64,000 nt of DNA from Okapia johnstoni (taxonomy: Eukaryota > Chordata > Mammalia > Artiodactyla > Giraffidae). Made by a program: the position numbers and the translations under genes. Below are positions 10,710 through 22,340 of the stretch, piece by piece. The stretch spans positions 86,303,001-86,367,000 of the forward strand of contig CM044313.1 of assembly GCA_024291935.2 (NCBI GenBank), given 5' to 3'. The stretch's first letter is position 1. Each line of letters opens with the position of its first letter. The notes below the pieces were generated by a model. It ran no database searches. It was not told where the DNA came from and was given only the letters and a program-made list of their open reading frames with translations.

Positions 10710-11589
10710 ACATGGAGAGCCAAAACAAAACAAAACTAACAAACAAACAAAAACTTATGACCAACTTGCTAATAACTTTAATGGAAAAAGTAGATAACAT
10801 GCAAGAACTAAAGGGTAATATAGGTAGATTCTTTAGACAGAAGGAAGATAATGGAGGTTAGAAGCTGAAATCTACATAAAGATAGGATCTCAAAGTAGGA
10901 ATAAGGGAAAATAAAACTTTGATTTTTATTCTTAATTGATCTGACTATCGAGAATTAATGGCTAAGTAAACATATACATTAGAATTCACTTTTAGACAAA
11001 ACAACGCCATTTTCTTTCTGTTAGCATATGGATTTTTAAAAATCTTTATTGTTTACAGTTTTCATTTATTTTACATTAATTCTTATATAAAATTACCCTT
11101 TATGACAAAACATTGTTATTCCAGTTCACTATTTAAGAAAGAAGTTTCAGAAACACCAAGAGGTATGTGTAAGTCAAATATCACAGTACAGACCTCTGAA
11201 CTATTCTCTCTGATGTCTCCTTTAAGGGAGAAAAATATGCCTCAAGGAATGTTGAATCATAGTGTGTAAATTGAGGGCACATTTCAAAAGACACGACATG
11301 TTTCAGACACAAGACTTGCTATGATAATGTCAATGAAGAGCCCTAATAGTAAACTGATAATCTGAAGTTAGATATACAAAATTATGTTATATAAAGTAGT
11401 GATAATCTTCATTAGATGATGAGATGCCAAATTTCAGACATACCTAAAATGTATTCAGTTAAATTGCTCTTTTGTTGCGGGGTACTGGAGAATCTACGCT
11501 CACAGAGATAATTCGCTTTTACAAAGTTTTCCTTTCCAGATTTATTTGTTCTTTTATTTTAGTTGTATATGAACTTCTTGTAAACATGT
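10710..11589. other. Unassigned DNA with CAAAA-type run
   Basis: Begins with a low-complexity aaacaaaac/aacaaac run at about 10722-10752. A weak MIR-like reverse reading (attccagttcactatttaag) occurs near 11110-11145 but is too diverged to call. Confidence 0.4.
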
Positions 11590-12085
11590 GAATCCATAGA
11601 CTCTAGATTCTGATTAATTGGCATGTTCTATCTCTGTGCCATACCACATTACTTTGATTATCTAGCTTTACAGTAAAGTGCAATATCTGGTAGATCAAGT
11701 GCCCTTCCCATTCTGTCCCAGTGTTTTCTGGCTAATCACAGTTTCATTAATATTCTGTCTAAATGTTTCAATCACCTTGTAGGTTTCAAGAGTAAGCTTA
11801 AATATATTTATTAAATTTGTCAGATCTATAGATTTCATTAGTTATATTTATGGAATCTTATGATCTATGTAAATGCTTTCTCTCTCAAATAATTTTTAAT
11901 TTCCTCAATATATTTTATAATTTTTACATATGACTCACAACATTTGTTAGATGCATGTCTGTCCCTTATATTTGTTGCTATACTCTACTGAGCTTTTGAA
12001 ATGAAATTGCATTTTCTAATTGGTTTATGGTAAATACAAAACTTGTTTATTTTTGCATGTTATCTTCTATCCAGCAGGGTGGTGT
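11590..12085 (-). mobile_element. Old L1 ORF2 3' part
   Basis: Matches the end of L1 ORF2 read in reverse: attggcatgttctatctctg, gtgccataccacattacttt, gattatctagctttacagt, ggctaatcacagtttcatt, and finally tttttgcatgttatcttct with atccagcagg. The order is exactly that of L1 but with many substitutions and gaps. It is an ancient copy. Confidence 0.65.
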
Positions 12086-12239
12086 TTGATTTTCCTAGAA
12101 TTAAGCTGGTTGGGGGTTGAAAACACAGCTTTATTATATTTTATACTGAAATTATAGTTTAAAAATACAATACCAGTAACTTAAAGATTAAAATTCTCTA
12201 ATAACTAAGAACAATATATTTCTGTTCAGTGATAATTAA

Positions 12240-12605
12240 TCCTCAGCAAGATCTGATTTCTTATTCTTGAGCACACAGCTCAATTATATTTCCCATTCCT
12301 CTTGTTGGAAGGTAGAAGAGCAATATCAATGAAATTTTCAGGCAAAGGAATGTGAGCAGAATGGGTATATGATCACTAAATATCACACAAATATATTGTT
12401 TCTGCTGTTCATGTAAGAGGCAACTTGGGATGAAGATGACAATACAATAAGCAGCATGGAGCCCTTGTGTTACCATTTGTAGAGGAGTTAGTTGACCTGT
12501 ACTGGAATATAACATGAGCAACAAATAAGCCTTTACTAGGTTAAGACATTGAGATTTGGGAATGCACTATTACAACGCTTCACATAGTCTAGTATCATCT
12601 GTAGT
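12240..12605 (+). mobile_element. Ancient interspersed repeat (family not named)
   Basis: Ends with a phrase typical of a common mammalian repeat whose consensus reads roughly AAATAA-CTT-TTGTGTTAAGCCA-TGAGATTT. Here it is caaataagcctttactagg, then ttaagacattgagatttggg. Upstream text (ttggaaggtagaagagcaat, tgggatgaagatgacaatac) fits the same kind of element. An 87-codon frame on the other strand is a chance product of it. I believe it is LTR- or DNA-derived but cannot name it. Confidence 0.45.
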
Positions 12606-13664
12606 TATTCAGAGTTGTTAGCCAATCCTAAAAGATTAACACTGAGTTAATCATTCTAAGCAAAATAGCAATGTGTCAAAATATAAAGCGGAGTTTATAA
12701 AAGTATTAACATAGTGAATATTCATTAAATAGATAATGTGGAATAGGTGCTACTCAAAATACTAGAGGTTTGGCATGAAAAAATAAAAATTTCAGTCATC
12801 CTGGAAATCACATATTAGTTGAGGAAATACTGTTCTACTTGAACACATAAATCAAGAAACTTTGAGTCATAAATATTATAAAATATTTTCTAACTTAGAA
12901 ACAAATACAAAGTCCATAAACAATTTGTCTAAATGAAGTAAATACTTGTTTTAACATTTCTAGCTATTTCCAATTATCTACCTCAAAATAGATAAATAAT
13001 AGGAAAGTTTTTTTTTTTAAAGTTGTTGGTGAGCATCAACATTTTGTTGGACAAAATATACATGATGTCTTTTTTTTTTGTTATTTTCACTGTGAGAAGG
13101 CATTAAAAATACCATGATGATATTACTCACTTCTGAGAACACTACAATCAGTGTCTCAACTCAAGTACCACTTTTCTCTGATTTGTTTTCTAAGAACACT
13201 TTCAGTTGAAATGAAAAAAAATGAGGCTCAGATTTTAATCGAAGCAGTGTAATAAAGACATGAATTATTTTCAAATTTAGAGCTACATTCTCAACTTTGA
13301 AAAGCTAGAACTAGTGAGATCTGTGATAGAATAGTATGTGTTCAGATAAATTTTTTCAAATATTTAGCTTCTATATTCATGGGTTTCTCTAAATTATTTA
13401 TAACTTATTAAAAATGTATGTTGCAAAGAAACAGAACAAGAGAATTATAACTTAATGATACATTATTCACTGGTCAATGTACAATCTTTGTAAGGTAGTT
13501 TAGCTTTCTTGGTCATTTGGAGAGTTTCTCTTTAGATGATTAATCAGTATAGGCTTTGATTGAAAAGATATTGTAGTGTTAGTAGCAAGTCTTTTTTCTT
13601 TCAAATGAAATGAAGTACAAGTGAAACAGAGAAATAAGAAAGTACAATTAGGACTTAGAATTAG
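12606..13664. other. Unassigned AT-rich DNA
   Basis: About 1 kb of AT-rich sequence with T runs near 13010 and 13071. I see no recognisable repeat or gene. Confidence 0.45.
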
Positions 13665-13669
13665 ATATG

Positions 13670-13727
13670 ACTGAGACAGAGAGAGAGAAAGAGAAGGAGG
13701 AAGGAAGGAAGAAAGGAGAGAAAAATA
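13670..13727. repeat. Purine (GA/GGAA) low-complexity tract
   Basis: About 55 bases almost wholly A and G on the plus strand: gagacagagagagagaaaga and then aggaaggaaggaagaaagg. A decayed GA/GGAA simple repeat. Confidence 0.85.
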
Positions 13728-14310
13728 ACACCCGTATGTACACAGGACCCCTTTTAAGAAGATGCTCTCTCGCTGTATAGCTCTAAGAAGTTTGGCTAAC
13801 TGGTATGCCTTCTTGGGACAGACCCTGGCAAATGACTAAGCAAAGCAGTGGTGACTATAGCCCTGTCTTTCTTAAGTGGCCCCCAGACAAGGGACAAGGA
13901 CCATACAAGTCCCTTGTTTAAGGGCTTAGCCATTAAACCTAAGATTGAACTTTGCTCCAGAATTCTTCTTGGGGCTAGCAGAGACTGTCAATTTTGCTTT
14001 GTGGTATGAGGGCTTTCATACATTCCTGTATGTCACCTACTCCATTTCTGGTGTTATTCCCCAGTATACTTGTGCCTCCAATTCTCTCTCTCAGTATCTA
14101 CTTCCCAGGGGAAAAAAAAAAAAAGAACTTACATGAAATATCTTTTGAATTTAGCAGGAAATAAAATTTATTTCACGATTGTATTTAGGAAATTGGAGAC
14201 AAAAAGAATTAATGTTCCTTATTGTTACATTCTGACATCAACACATGAGGTTGAAAGACTTGATTAGGTATACATGGCAGTTATGTTTCTAGCATCTTCA
14301 ATATATCTAA
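13728..14310. other. Unassigned, GC-richer DNA
   Basis: Compositionally richer in G and C than its surroundings (ccagacaagggacaagg, ggcttagccattaaacc). It could be an LTR or exon-like relic, but I recognise nothing. Short frames at 13945-14267 overlap each other in different frames and look random. Confidence 0.35.
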
Positions 14311-14535
14311 ATGAATAAAGAAAGAAAGTGAAGTCGCTCAGTCATGTCCGACTCTTTGCAACCCCATGGACTATAGCCTACCAGGCTCCTCTGTCCAAGG
14401 AATTTTCCAGGCAAGAATACTGGAGTGGGTTGCATTTCCTTCTCCAGGAGATCTTCCTGACCCAGGGATTGAACCCGGGTCTCCCACACTGTAGGCAGAT
14501 GCTTTACCATCTGAGCCACCAGGGAAGTGAGTAAA
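14311..14535 (-). mobile_element. Bov-tA SINE
   Basis: Reverse-orientation SINE from gtgaagtcgctcagtcatg through gaatactggagtgggttgc to ctgagccaccagggaag. Flanks tgaataaa (14312-14319) and tgagtaaa (14528-14535) differ by one base and are probably the target-site duplication. Confidence 0.93.
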
Positions 14536-14780
14536 AATAACACCAATTGCCTAATGCCTGGTAAGCACACTCCTAGTATATCACTTGCGGTGTTATATTT
14601 AATATCCTTAGCTTTCAAATGACACATTTCTAGTACAATCTAAGTAAAAATTTAGGTATGCAAAAGTTATATTAATTATACTTATAATTATATTGCTATA
14701 AATTTACACTTCAGACAGTTTTCAGAAAAAAAAAATGTGCCCATGGTTTTAGAAAAGGCAGAGGAACCAGAGATCAAATT

Positions 14781-15230
14781 GTGAACATCCTCTGGATCAT
14801 CGAAAAAGGAAGAGTTCCAGAAAATCATATTTCTGCTTTATTGACTGTGCCAAAGCCTTTGACTGTGTGGATCACTAAACTGTGGAAAATTCTGAAAGAG
14901 ATGGGAATACTAGACCACCTGACCTGCATCTTGAGAAACCTGTATACAGGTCAGGAAGCAACAGTTAGAACTGGACATGAAACAACAGACTGGTTCCCAA
15001 TAGGAAAAGGAGTACATCAAGGCTGTACACTGTCACCCTGCTTATTTAACTTATATGCAGAGTACATCATGAGAAACGCTGGGCTGGAGGAAGCACAAGC
15101 TGGAATCAAGATAGCCGGGAGAAACATCAATAACCTCAGATATGCAGATGACACCACTCTTATGGCAGAAAAGGAAGAAGAACTAAAGAGCCTCTTGATG
15201 AAAGTGAAAGAGAATGAAAATGTTGCTTAA
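14781..15230 (+). pseudogene. BovB RT fragment, frameshifted
   Basis: A 149-codon frame with GKGVHQGCTLSP (motif B) and LRYADDTTLMAE (catalytic YADD at about residues 122-125). Motif A lies out of frame: the DNA still spells an AKAFDCVD-like product in another frame at about 14850-14872, while this frame reads VPKPLTVWI. One or more indels near 14800-14880 therefore disable it. Confidence 0.85.
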
Positions 15231-15404
15231 AGCTCAACATTCAGAAAACTAAGATCATGGCATCCGGTCCCATCACTTCATGGCAAATAGATGGGCAAAC
15301 AGTGGAAACAGTGTCAGACTTTATTTTGGGGGGCTCCAAAATCACTGCAGATGGTGACTGCAGCCATGAAATTAAAAGACGCTTAACTCCTTGCAAGAAT
15401 AGTT

Positions 15405-15896
15405 ATGACCAACCTAGACAGCATATTAAAAAGCAGAGACATTACTTTGCCAACAAAGGTCCGTCTAGTCAAGGCTATGGTTTTTCCAGTAGTCATGTAT
15501 GGATGTGAGAGTTGGACTATAAAGAAGGCTGAGCGCCAAAGAATTGATGCTTTTGAACTGTGGTGTTGGAGAAGACTCTTGAGAGTCCCTTGGACTGCAA
15601 GGAGATCCAACCAGTCCATCCTAAAGGAGATCGGTCCTGGGTGTTCATTGGAAGGACTGATGTTCAAGCTGAATCTCCAATACTTTGGCCACCTGATGCG
15701 AAGAACTGACTCATCTGAAAAGACCCTGATGCTGGGAAAGATTGAGGGCAGGAGGAGAAGGGGACAACAGAGGATGAGATGGTTAGATGGCATCACCAAC
15801 TCGATAGACATGAGTTTGGGTAGACTCCGGGAGTTGGTGATGGAGAGGGAGGCCTGGCGTGCTGCGATTCATGGGGTTGCAAAGAGTCGGACATGA
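15405..15896 (+). pseudogene. BovB C-terminal fragment
   Basis: A 163-codon frame holding the complete BovB C-terminal region: [41 protein letters not shown], then [19 protein letters not shown] and the end GVAKSRT. It is a different frame from the RT piece upstream, so a frameshift separates them. Confidence 0.85.
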
Positions 15897-15930
15897 CTGA
15901 GCGACTGAACTGAACTGAACACTGTATAAG

Positions 15931-15952
15931 TTTGATGTTATTTAACATCAAA
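15931..15952. repeat. Perfect inverted repeat
   Basis: TTTGATGTTA and its complement TAACATCAAA are separated by two bases, just past the BovB 3' end. Too short and lacking context for a functional call. Confidence 0.85.
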
Positions 15953-18636
15953 TTAATAGATAGAGATAAAACAAACAATCCATACTCTGTATGTTCAGTT
16001 TTGAAAGAAACTGTCACATAATGGAAAATGCCTCTTGAATTTGTCATAAGACATAAGCAATATTTATTGACCAGTGTGTCTTTTTCAGAGGCACACCGAA
16101 AAGACAAACTAATAGCTAAGGAGTGCTAGAGAAAATGAGTCTTGGAACTCGTTTTAAAACAGAGTATCCAGAGTATTGTACATGTCATGCTGTAGTCAGT
16201 AACCTAATGCTTCTCATGGCGCTGATTGATTTCTACTGCTAATATTCGGTTATCATCACACCTTGTCAACTAGTAGCTTGAAGCATATTTATCACATTAG
16301 ATGCTAGTTGTGTAAAAAAAAACCTGAGAATATCAAAAAGCATTTTTAGTAGTTGCATTGGAAACAGCACTCTATTACATCACCCAGCACTACTTACTCC
16401 TTCTCTCTAACCCTGTAAAACTTCAGTAGCAGAGAAATAGACTCAAGAATTAGTATTGATTCTCAGATACAAGCATCATGTTGTTGTCATGACAATAAAC
16501 CACAGCTACAATTGTGTTCTCATTAGAAATGATACAGCAAAGCTCCACATATCACACCACAAGCACAGCAGCTTATTCTGCTTACATGCAAAGCCATCAG
16601 AGAAGGAGACAGTCTATAAGAGCTTTATTTCTCATCTCTCTGCCAACTGCAAACTGGATGTGGACTAGAAAATTGGCCAAAGTGTTTGTTAGCCCATGCG
16701 ACCTATGCACAAATTGTCAGATTGGTACATTTATCTTGGGCCATCTGTATCAAATTTGTCCTGTTCTTTTTTTCAGCCTAACTCCAGAAATGAAACATTA
16801 TCCTAAGTAGTTGTACAATACCATGCGAGCTAATCTGGATAAAACAATGTGATTCTACTATAGGGATAATAACATAATGAATGCAGTAAGTTTCAACAGA
16901 AAATAGATTCTTATACCAAAGGACGCATTGTAAATTGTAAATAAAACAATTCACAATTTTCCTATATGCACACACAAATAAATAAAAAGAACTACTGTTC
17001 TTAGTGATTAAGTTTTATAAATGTCTTCATATAGATGTGTCCAAGCACTTTCAATTATGAACAGGCTATTTGCAAATGCAAACTTACTATCTTAAATGAA
17101 TGTAAATATTGTTTCTATATTTCAATGACATATACACTGACATGTCTGACAAAATCATAACCCAAGTCACAAGGAGCTTGCTGTTAAAAATTGATTATAT
17201 TTTCAAAACTTGAAGCTAGGGGCTTACTTTTCTAATATCTCTGATAACTAACATTCTTAAAATTCTACCTCTGACAAGGAAAATATTTCAGTGGTCTCTC
17301 TTAACACAAGCTGATTTGGGGGTGAAGTGAACATGATCACATTTAGCCTGTCAGTAAAAGCAAATAAACACTTTGGCAGAGAATAACTCTGTGCTGAAAA
17401 TTGTGAGTGGCAGTGCTGTTATTGAAAACAAAATAATGTGAAATCTGATTTCACTTGTGTGTCAACTGTGTTTCTATATATATATCACAATATATTTTTT
17501 CTAATCCAATTTAAAATACTTTGGATTTCATTATTTTGGAACTTCCTTTATTTTTCACACTTCTAGTAACTTTCAAAGAAACAAGCAAGGAGGGGTGGCC
17601 CAATTCAGTTGGGGGTTGGGGTTGAATTTGGGAAAATGCAAAAGTGTGGATGTGTATTTCATTTGATTAATAGTAAATATCCAAACACCATGATATTTGA
17701 ATTATTGTATGATAAACTCTTAAAAAATTATGTACTGGAATTAAAGAGATATGTAATAAGATAAGCTGTTAAAAATCTGTTTTCTCACTTTAACTTAAGC
17801 TTAAATAACTATATGTTATCTGCTTTTTAAATTACATCTAACAGTAGATTAAGCATGAATAATTTTCCTGCATGATGTCTCACTTAGTTTAAGGAATGCT
17901 TCCATAACTTCTTCATTTTTTCATGTCTCATCAAAATAAAAACTAATAATTACCTTATTTTATATACTTTAAAAGTTAATTAAATATTCTTATATTTCTG
18001 CATATTTGAAAGGATACAAAAAAGATTTTTTTAAATAATTTCAACATATGTTTCCAAAACAGAAAGCAGACAATCAAAAATGGAGAAAGAAATCAAAACT
18101 CCCAGATATTGTCTCCTATATTAGCAAAGTCTTTTCAGATGAATAAAGTAATTCGATTTTTACAGATGTGACCTCATAAAGAACACTTAAATAAGATGAA
18201 AAATGGAAATGAATAGATTTTCTACAAAACATTTTAAAACAAATATTTCCCCTGTTGGCAGGGGGGGGGGGCAGTGGCAGAGAAGAGTTCTATAGTTCCT
18301 AAAAACATTTTTTCTTAATTATTTACCTGCCAAACTTAAATATTGACATATTTATTTCACTAGATGGAAGAGATTATTTGATCATAATATACTTCAAAAG
18401 GCAATTACTCAGGGAAGATGATAGTGTTAAAAAATCTTACTGTATATATTATAAACATTTTTGGTATTCATAGTTTGGCATAAAAATAAAATTTTACTAA
18501 AAATATCACTTCTTCCATCAGTCTTTTAATTGTGAAATAATTTCAATGGAAAAAAACAATAATTTTAATTTGACTCATTCAGAACACCCACTTCCCCACA
18601 GTCCTGTGGCCTTGCTGAGCTTACTTAAGTACCTTC
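15953..18636. other. Repeat-poor block, candidate conserved non-coding DNA
   Basis: About 2.7 kb between two BovB insertions in which I recognise no interspersed repeat. Composition is more balanced at 16100-16830. A 12-base palindrome TTGTCATGACAA lies at 16484-16495 and an 11-base G run at 18261-18271. Open frames of 60 to 98 codons at 16456-16975 overlap on both strands and look random. Lack of insertions is compatible with constraint or chance. Confidence 0.4.
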
Positions 18637-19119
18637 AATATTAAAAAGCAGAGACATTACTTTGCCAACAAAGGTCTGTCTAGTCAAAGCTATGGTTTCT
18701 CCAGTAGTCATGTATGGATGTGAGAGTTGGACTATAAAGAAAGCTGAGTGCCGAATAATTGATGTATTTGAACTGTGGTGTTGGAGAAGACTCTTGAGAG
18801 TCCCTTGGACTGCAAGGAGATCCAACCAGTCTATCCTAAAGGAGATCAGTCCTGGGTGTTCATTGGAAGGACTAATGTTGAAGCTGAAACTCCAATACTT
18901 TGGCCACCTGATGCGAAAAGCTGTTTCATCTGAAAAGACCCTGATGCTGGGAAAGATTGAGGGCAGGCGACGACAGAGGACGAGATGGTTGGATGGCATC
19001 ACTGACTCAATGGATATGAGTTTGAGTGGACTCTGGAAGTTGGTGATGGACAGGGAGGCCTGATGTCCTGTAGTCAATGGGGTCACAAAGAGTCGGTTAC
19101 GACTGAGCGACTAAACTGG
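18637..19119 (+). mobile_element. BovB LINE 3' end, 0.5 kb
   Basis: Forward BovB truncated at attaaaaagcagagacatt, running to actgagcgactaaactgg. A 133-codon open stretch (18662-19063) encodes the C-terminal region with [35 protein letters not shown] and [12 protein letters not shown] short deletion has removed part of the Arg-rich GRRRRGRQR stretch. Confidence 0.94.
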
Positions 19120-19149
19120 ACTAAAACTGAAAGAGCAGTTCATTCGACT

Positions 19150-19505
19150 CAAATGTTTTACTGGATGCCTCTTAAGTACAAGGCACACTTTAAAGCTCAG
19201 AGAAATAAAGTTGAGCAAGACACACACCTCTTTCCTTCCCTTCAAACTTACAGTCAAGCTGAGGAGGCACACTTAATAGAAGGAAAACAAACAGGGGCTT
19301 TTCATGTAGTCGTTAATTATGCTAAAACTAAAATTGGGATATGGTAACTCCATGGTCAAAGAAGACTTCTCTTGGGTGGTGATATTTATCAGAGAAGAGT
19401 ATAATAAGAAAAAGTTATCTATGAAATCATGTGGATGAGGAAAATTCACAGATGAAGTTATGGCTGGTGGAAAGACCCTACAGCAAGAATAAGTTTGTCT
19501 TTCCC
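19150..19505 (-). mobile_element. L2 LINE relic
   Basis: Follows L2 in reverse order: gatgcctcttaagtacaagg, then gagcaagacacacacctc, then caaacttacagtcaagctga and, further on, gtggaaagaccctacagcaa. A typical old L2 3' region, heavily diverged. It lies between two BovB pieces. Confidence 0.5.
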
Positions 19506-19590
19506 TGGAAGAGAAAGGAGAAAGTATGCTAGACTCACAAGTGAGTGAAGACAAAGGGACTAAAAAGTAAGTTTGGAAAAGTAGGAAGCC

Positions 19591-19714
19591 GGTTGCATCA
19601 TTGACTCAATGGACTGGAATTTCGGCAGGCGCCGGGAGATGGTGAAGGACAGGAAAGCCTGGTATCCTGCAGTCCGTGGGGTTGCAAAGAGTTGACTATG
19701 ATTGAGCAAATGAA
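19591..19714 (+). mobile_element. BovB LINE 3' tip
   Basis: About 125 bp of forward BovB 3' end: gactcaatggactggaattt, gggagatggtgaaggacagg, cagtccgtggggttgcaaag. Only the last residues of the coding region and the tail remain. Confidence 0.82.
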
Positions 19715-20068
19715 CAAGTGGCTCTTTGTAAGGCAGGGGCACTTCTAATAAAGAGTTCAATGAGCCTATCTGTGCAATGCTGCCTACAGTGAGAAATGAT
19801 TAAAATTTCTTCATCTCTCATTTCAGGAAAACCAAGAATTTCTTAGAGAATCTGGCCAGGGGAATATGCAGTACTAGCTCAAGAAGCAAGAGTAAGAAGA
19901 TGATTAGAGCCAATTTTGTTTATTCATAGCATTTCTGACACAAGCAAGCGGGGGCCACGCTGATGGTAAAATAGTCAGCCCGAGGTGCAAGATCTGCTGT
20001 ATCCAGAGGTTTTCTATATACGAGAAGCACGAGCTGGCAGGAATTTTGACATCCTTAAAATTTAAAAG

Positions 20069-20279
20069 GTTTCCAGGGTGTCTCAGTGGTAAAGAATCCA
20101 CTTGCAAATGCAGGAGACACCTGTTCGAATCCTGGGTTGGGAAGATTGCCCTGGAGAAGGGAATAGCTACCCACTCCAGTACTCTTGCATGGAGAATTCC
20201 ACGGACAGAGAAGTCTGGTGGATTATAGCCCATGGGGTTGCAAAACAGTCAAATGTGACTTAGTGACTGCACAACAACA
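20069..20279 (+). mobile_element. Bov-tA SINE
   Basis: Forward SINE: ccagggtgtctcagtggtaa, cgaatcctgggttgggaaga, tacccactccagtactcttg, tggattatagcccatggggt, ending gacttagtgactgcacaaca. A/T-rich flanks prevent a firm target-site duplication call. Confidence 0.93.
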
Positions 20280-20540
20280 AAACATTTTAAACTATGTCAT
20301 TCTAGAATTTGTTGTAAAGCTGGCGAGAATGGGACTTGACACTCTTATTTCCTGTTTGGCTAATGAATGTAAAATTAAAAAGTATATTTTTTAAGAGACT
20401 GAATGTCAGAAACTTTCAGTTCTAACAGCCTGCAAGATTGGATAAAATTTCCCTGTTTTTTTTACTTATGAAGGAAATCAGAACATGTCACCTCAAAATT
20501 TACCTTTGATATAAAGTTTATTTTTAGCTGGAGGACTACT

Positions 20541-21080
20541 GTATGATATCATTTACGTGTGAAGTCTAAAAAATAACACAAACATATATGCAAGACAGAA
20601 ATAGTCTCACAGATATAGAAAAAAAACTGTGTTTACCAACGGGGAGGGAAGAAGGAAGGGAAAAATTAAAGGCGTGGGATTAACAGACATGGACTGCTAT
20701 ATATAACATAGATAAGCAACAAGGATAGACTGCATAGCAAAGGGAATTATTAACCATTACCTTCTAATAAGAAGCCCACCTGGGGCTTCCCTGGTGGCTC
20801 AAATGGTAAAGAATCCTCCTGCACTGCTGGAGACCTGGGTTCAGTCCCTGGGTTGGGAAGATCCCCAGAAGGAGGGCAAGGCAATCCACTCCAGTATTCT
20901 TGCCTGGAGAATCCCATGGACAGAAGAGCTTGGTGAGCTATATAGTACCTGGGGTCACAAAGAGTCAGATATGACTGAGTGACTAAGCACATCTTCTAAT
21001 ATCCCACAATGGAGTATAATCTGCAAAAATACTGAATTATCATGCTATATACCTGAATACTGTAAATTAATTATACTTAA
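20541..21080 (+). mobile_element. L1 3' UTR split by a SINE
   Basis: A forward L1 3' UTR in two parts. The left part reads gtatgatatcatttacgtgt, gaagtctaaaaaataacac, cacagatatagaaaaaaaac and gataagcaacaaggatagac. The right part, after the SINE, reads catgctatatacctgaatac, tgtaaattaattatacttaa and ends in A-rich sequence. This is the usual order of an L1 3' end. It is truncated at 5' and has no ORF. Confidence 0.75.
20761..21007 (+). mobile_element. Bov-tA SINE inside L1
   Basis: Forward SINE with a near-consensus head (ggggcttccctggtggctca) and end gactgagtgactaagcac. The left flank reads cttctaata, agaag, cccac; the right flank reads cttctaata, t, cccac. These are target-site copies differing by a small indel, so the host L1 was already present when the SINE arrived. 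Confidence 0.93.
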
Positions 21081-21719
21081 AAAGTTTTTCAGAAAAAAGA
21101 AACAGTAAATGGAGAAACACAACAAATAAATTCTTTTTATGGAGACAGACTTTCAGATTATTGTTCAGACCAAGCCAAGGATTCTAGTGACAAAACATTT
21201 TTATCCCCTACTATTAGCTGTGAAGTCGATAGGAACCATGATTTACTTTCAGTTTAAACTAGAATATCAGCTTTCACTTCATGGCAGTAACAGGATGAAT
21301 GAAAGGAGTTGTTATATCTAAAATATTTGGGCCATCTTCTATTACACAGAATATAGTAAAATTAGCTTTGAAAATAGTATCAATATGAAAAAAGATCACC
21401 AAATGTATTAGAACCCTATGTGAAAATATCAAAGTAGGATTTCAATGGCTTTTGACCTATAAGAAGAAAATAAGTGAATCAAGTGTCCGTGGAGATTGAG
21501 AAAAGATTTTGTAAGTAAAATATCTTTGGTGAAGTACTGGGTTATGAGTCCCAACTTATTTAAGGAGAAGGGAGTGATCACTTCTAATAAAGTACTACCC
21601 TCTTTTCAGATTTAGTGAATGGGGCTTCAAAGATCACCACTGAAAAGATACATCTACATCCTTCCTAAAATTTGGAACATGTCTTTCTTGAAATGTGGAA
21701 GAACACACTTTGGAGGGGT
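21081..21719. other. Unassigned DNA
   Basis: About 640 bases with no assignable element. A 60-codon frame (21139-21321) has no family features. Confidence 0.4.
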
Positions 21720-22181
21720 ATTTGACCCATCAGTTCAGTTCAGTTCAGTTGCTCAGTCGTATCCGACTCTTCGCGACCCCATGGACCGCAGAACGCCAGG
21801 CCTCCCTGTCCATCACCAACTCCCGGAGTTTACTCAAACTCATCTCCATTGAGTTGGTGATGCCATCCAACCATCTCATCCTCTGTCATTCCCTTCTTCT
21901 CCTGCCTTCAAACTTTCGCAGCATCAGGGTCTTTTCAAATGAATCAGCTCTTCCCATCAGATGGCCAAAGTATTGGAGTTTCAGCTTCAACATCAGTCCT
22001 TCCAATGAACACTCAGGACTGATTACCTTTAGGATGGACTTGTTGGATCTCCTTGCAGTCCAAGGGACTCTCAAGAGTCTTCTCCAACACCACAGTTCAA
22101 AAGCATCAATTCTTCACTGCTTAGCTTTCTTTACAATCCAACTCTTACATCCATACATGACTACTGGGAAATCTGACCCAT
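21720..22181 (-). mobile_element. BovB LINE 3' end with TSD
   Basis: Reverse BovB 3' segment of about 440 bp, from cagttcagttcagttcagtt to catccatacatgactactgg. Flanks TTTGACCCAT (21721-21730) and ATCTGACCCAT (22171-22181) share TGACCCAT and are probably the target-site duplication. It is 5'-truncated and keeps only the C-terminal region. Confidence 0.93.
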
Positions 22182-22340
22182 AGCTGGCATCTTACCAAGA
22201 GATAATCTAAAGTTGCCTATGATAGTGAAACATAAGGAGCTTACTATAGGGGTCAGACTATGCACATTTGTGAGAGGTGGTTAAGCAGTCTATGTAATAC
22301 AGTTGTTTTTGAGATTGTGTCAGGCATGGAGAAGAAGGAT

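Larger units (their letters stand above)
14744..15920 (+). mobile_element. BovB LINE, 1.2 kb, 5'-truncated
   Basis: Forward BovB, truncated inside the RT at ggttttagaaaaggcagagg and complete at the 3' end (gagcgactgaactgaactga). It keeps RT motifs A to the YADD box and the C-terminal region, in several frames. No target-site duplication recognised. Confidence 0.95.

Noticed and set aside
12261..12524. 87-codon minus-strand frame with hydrophobic stretches, reminiscent of a membrane protein
   Set aside because: It lies inside an ancient interspersed repeat recognisable on the plus strand, has no known family features and no exon signals.
18261..18271. Run of 11 G as a G-quadruplex element
   Set aside because: It is a single homopolymer without four separated G tracts, so an intramolecular quadruplex is not clearly supported.
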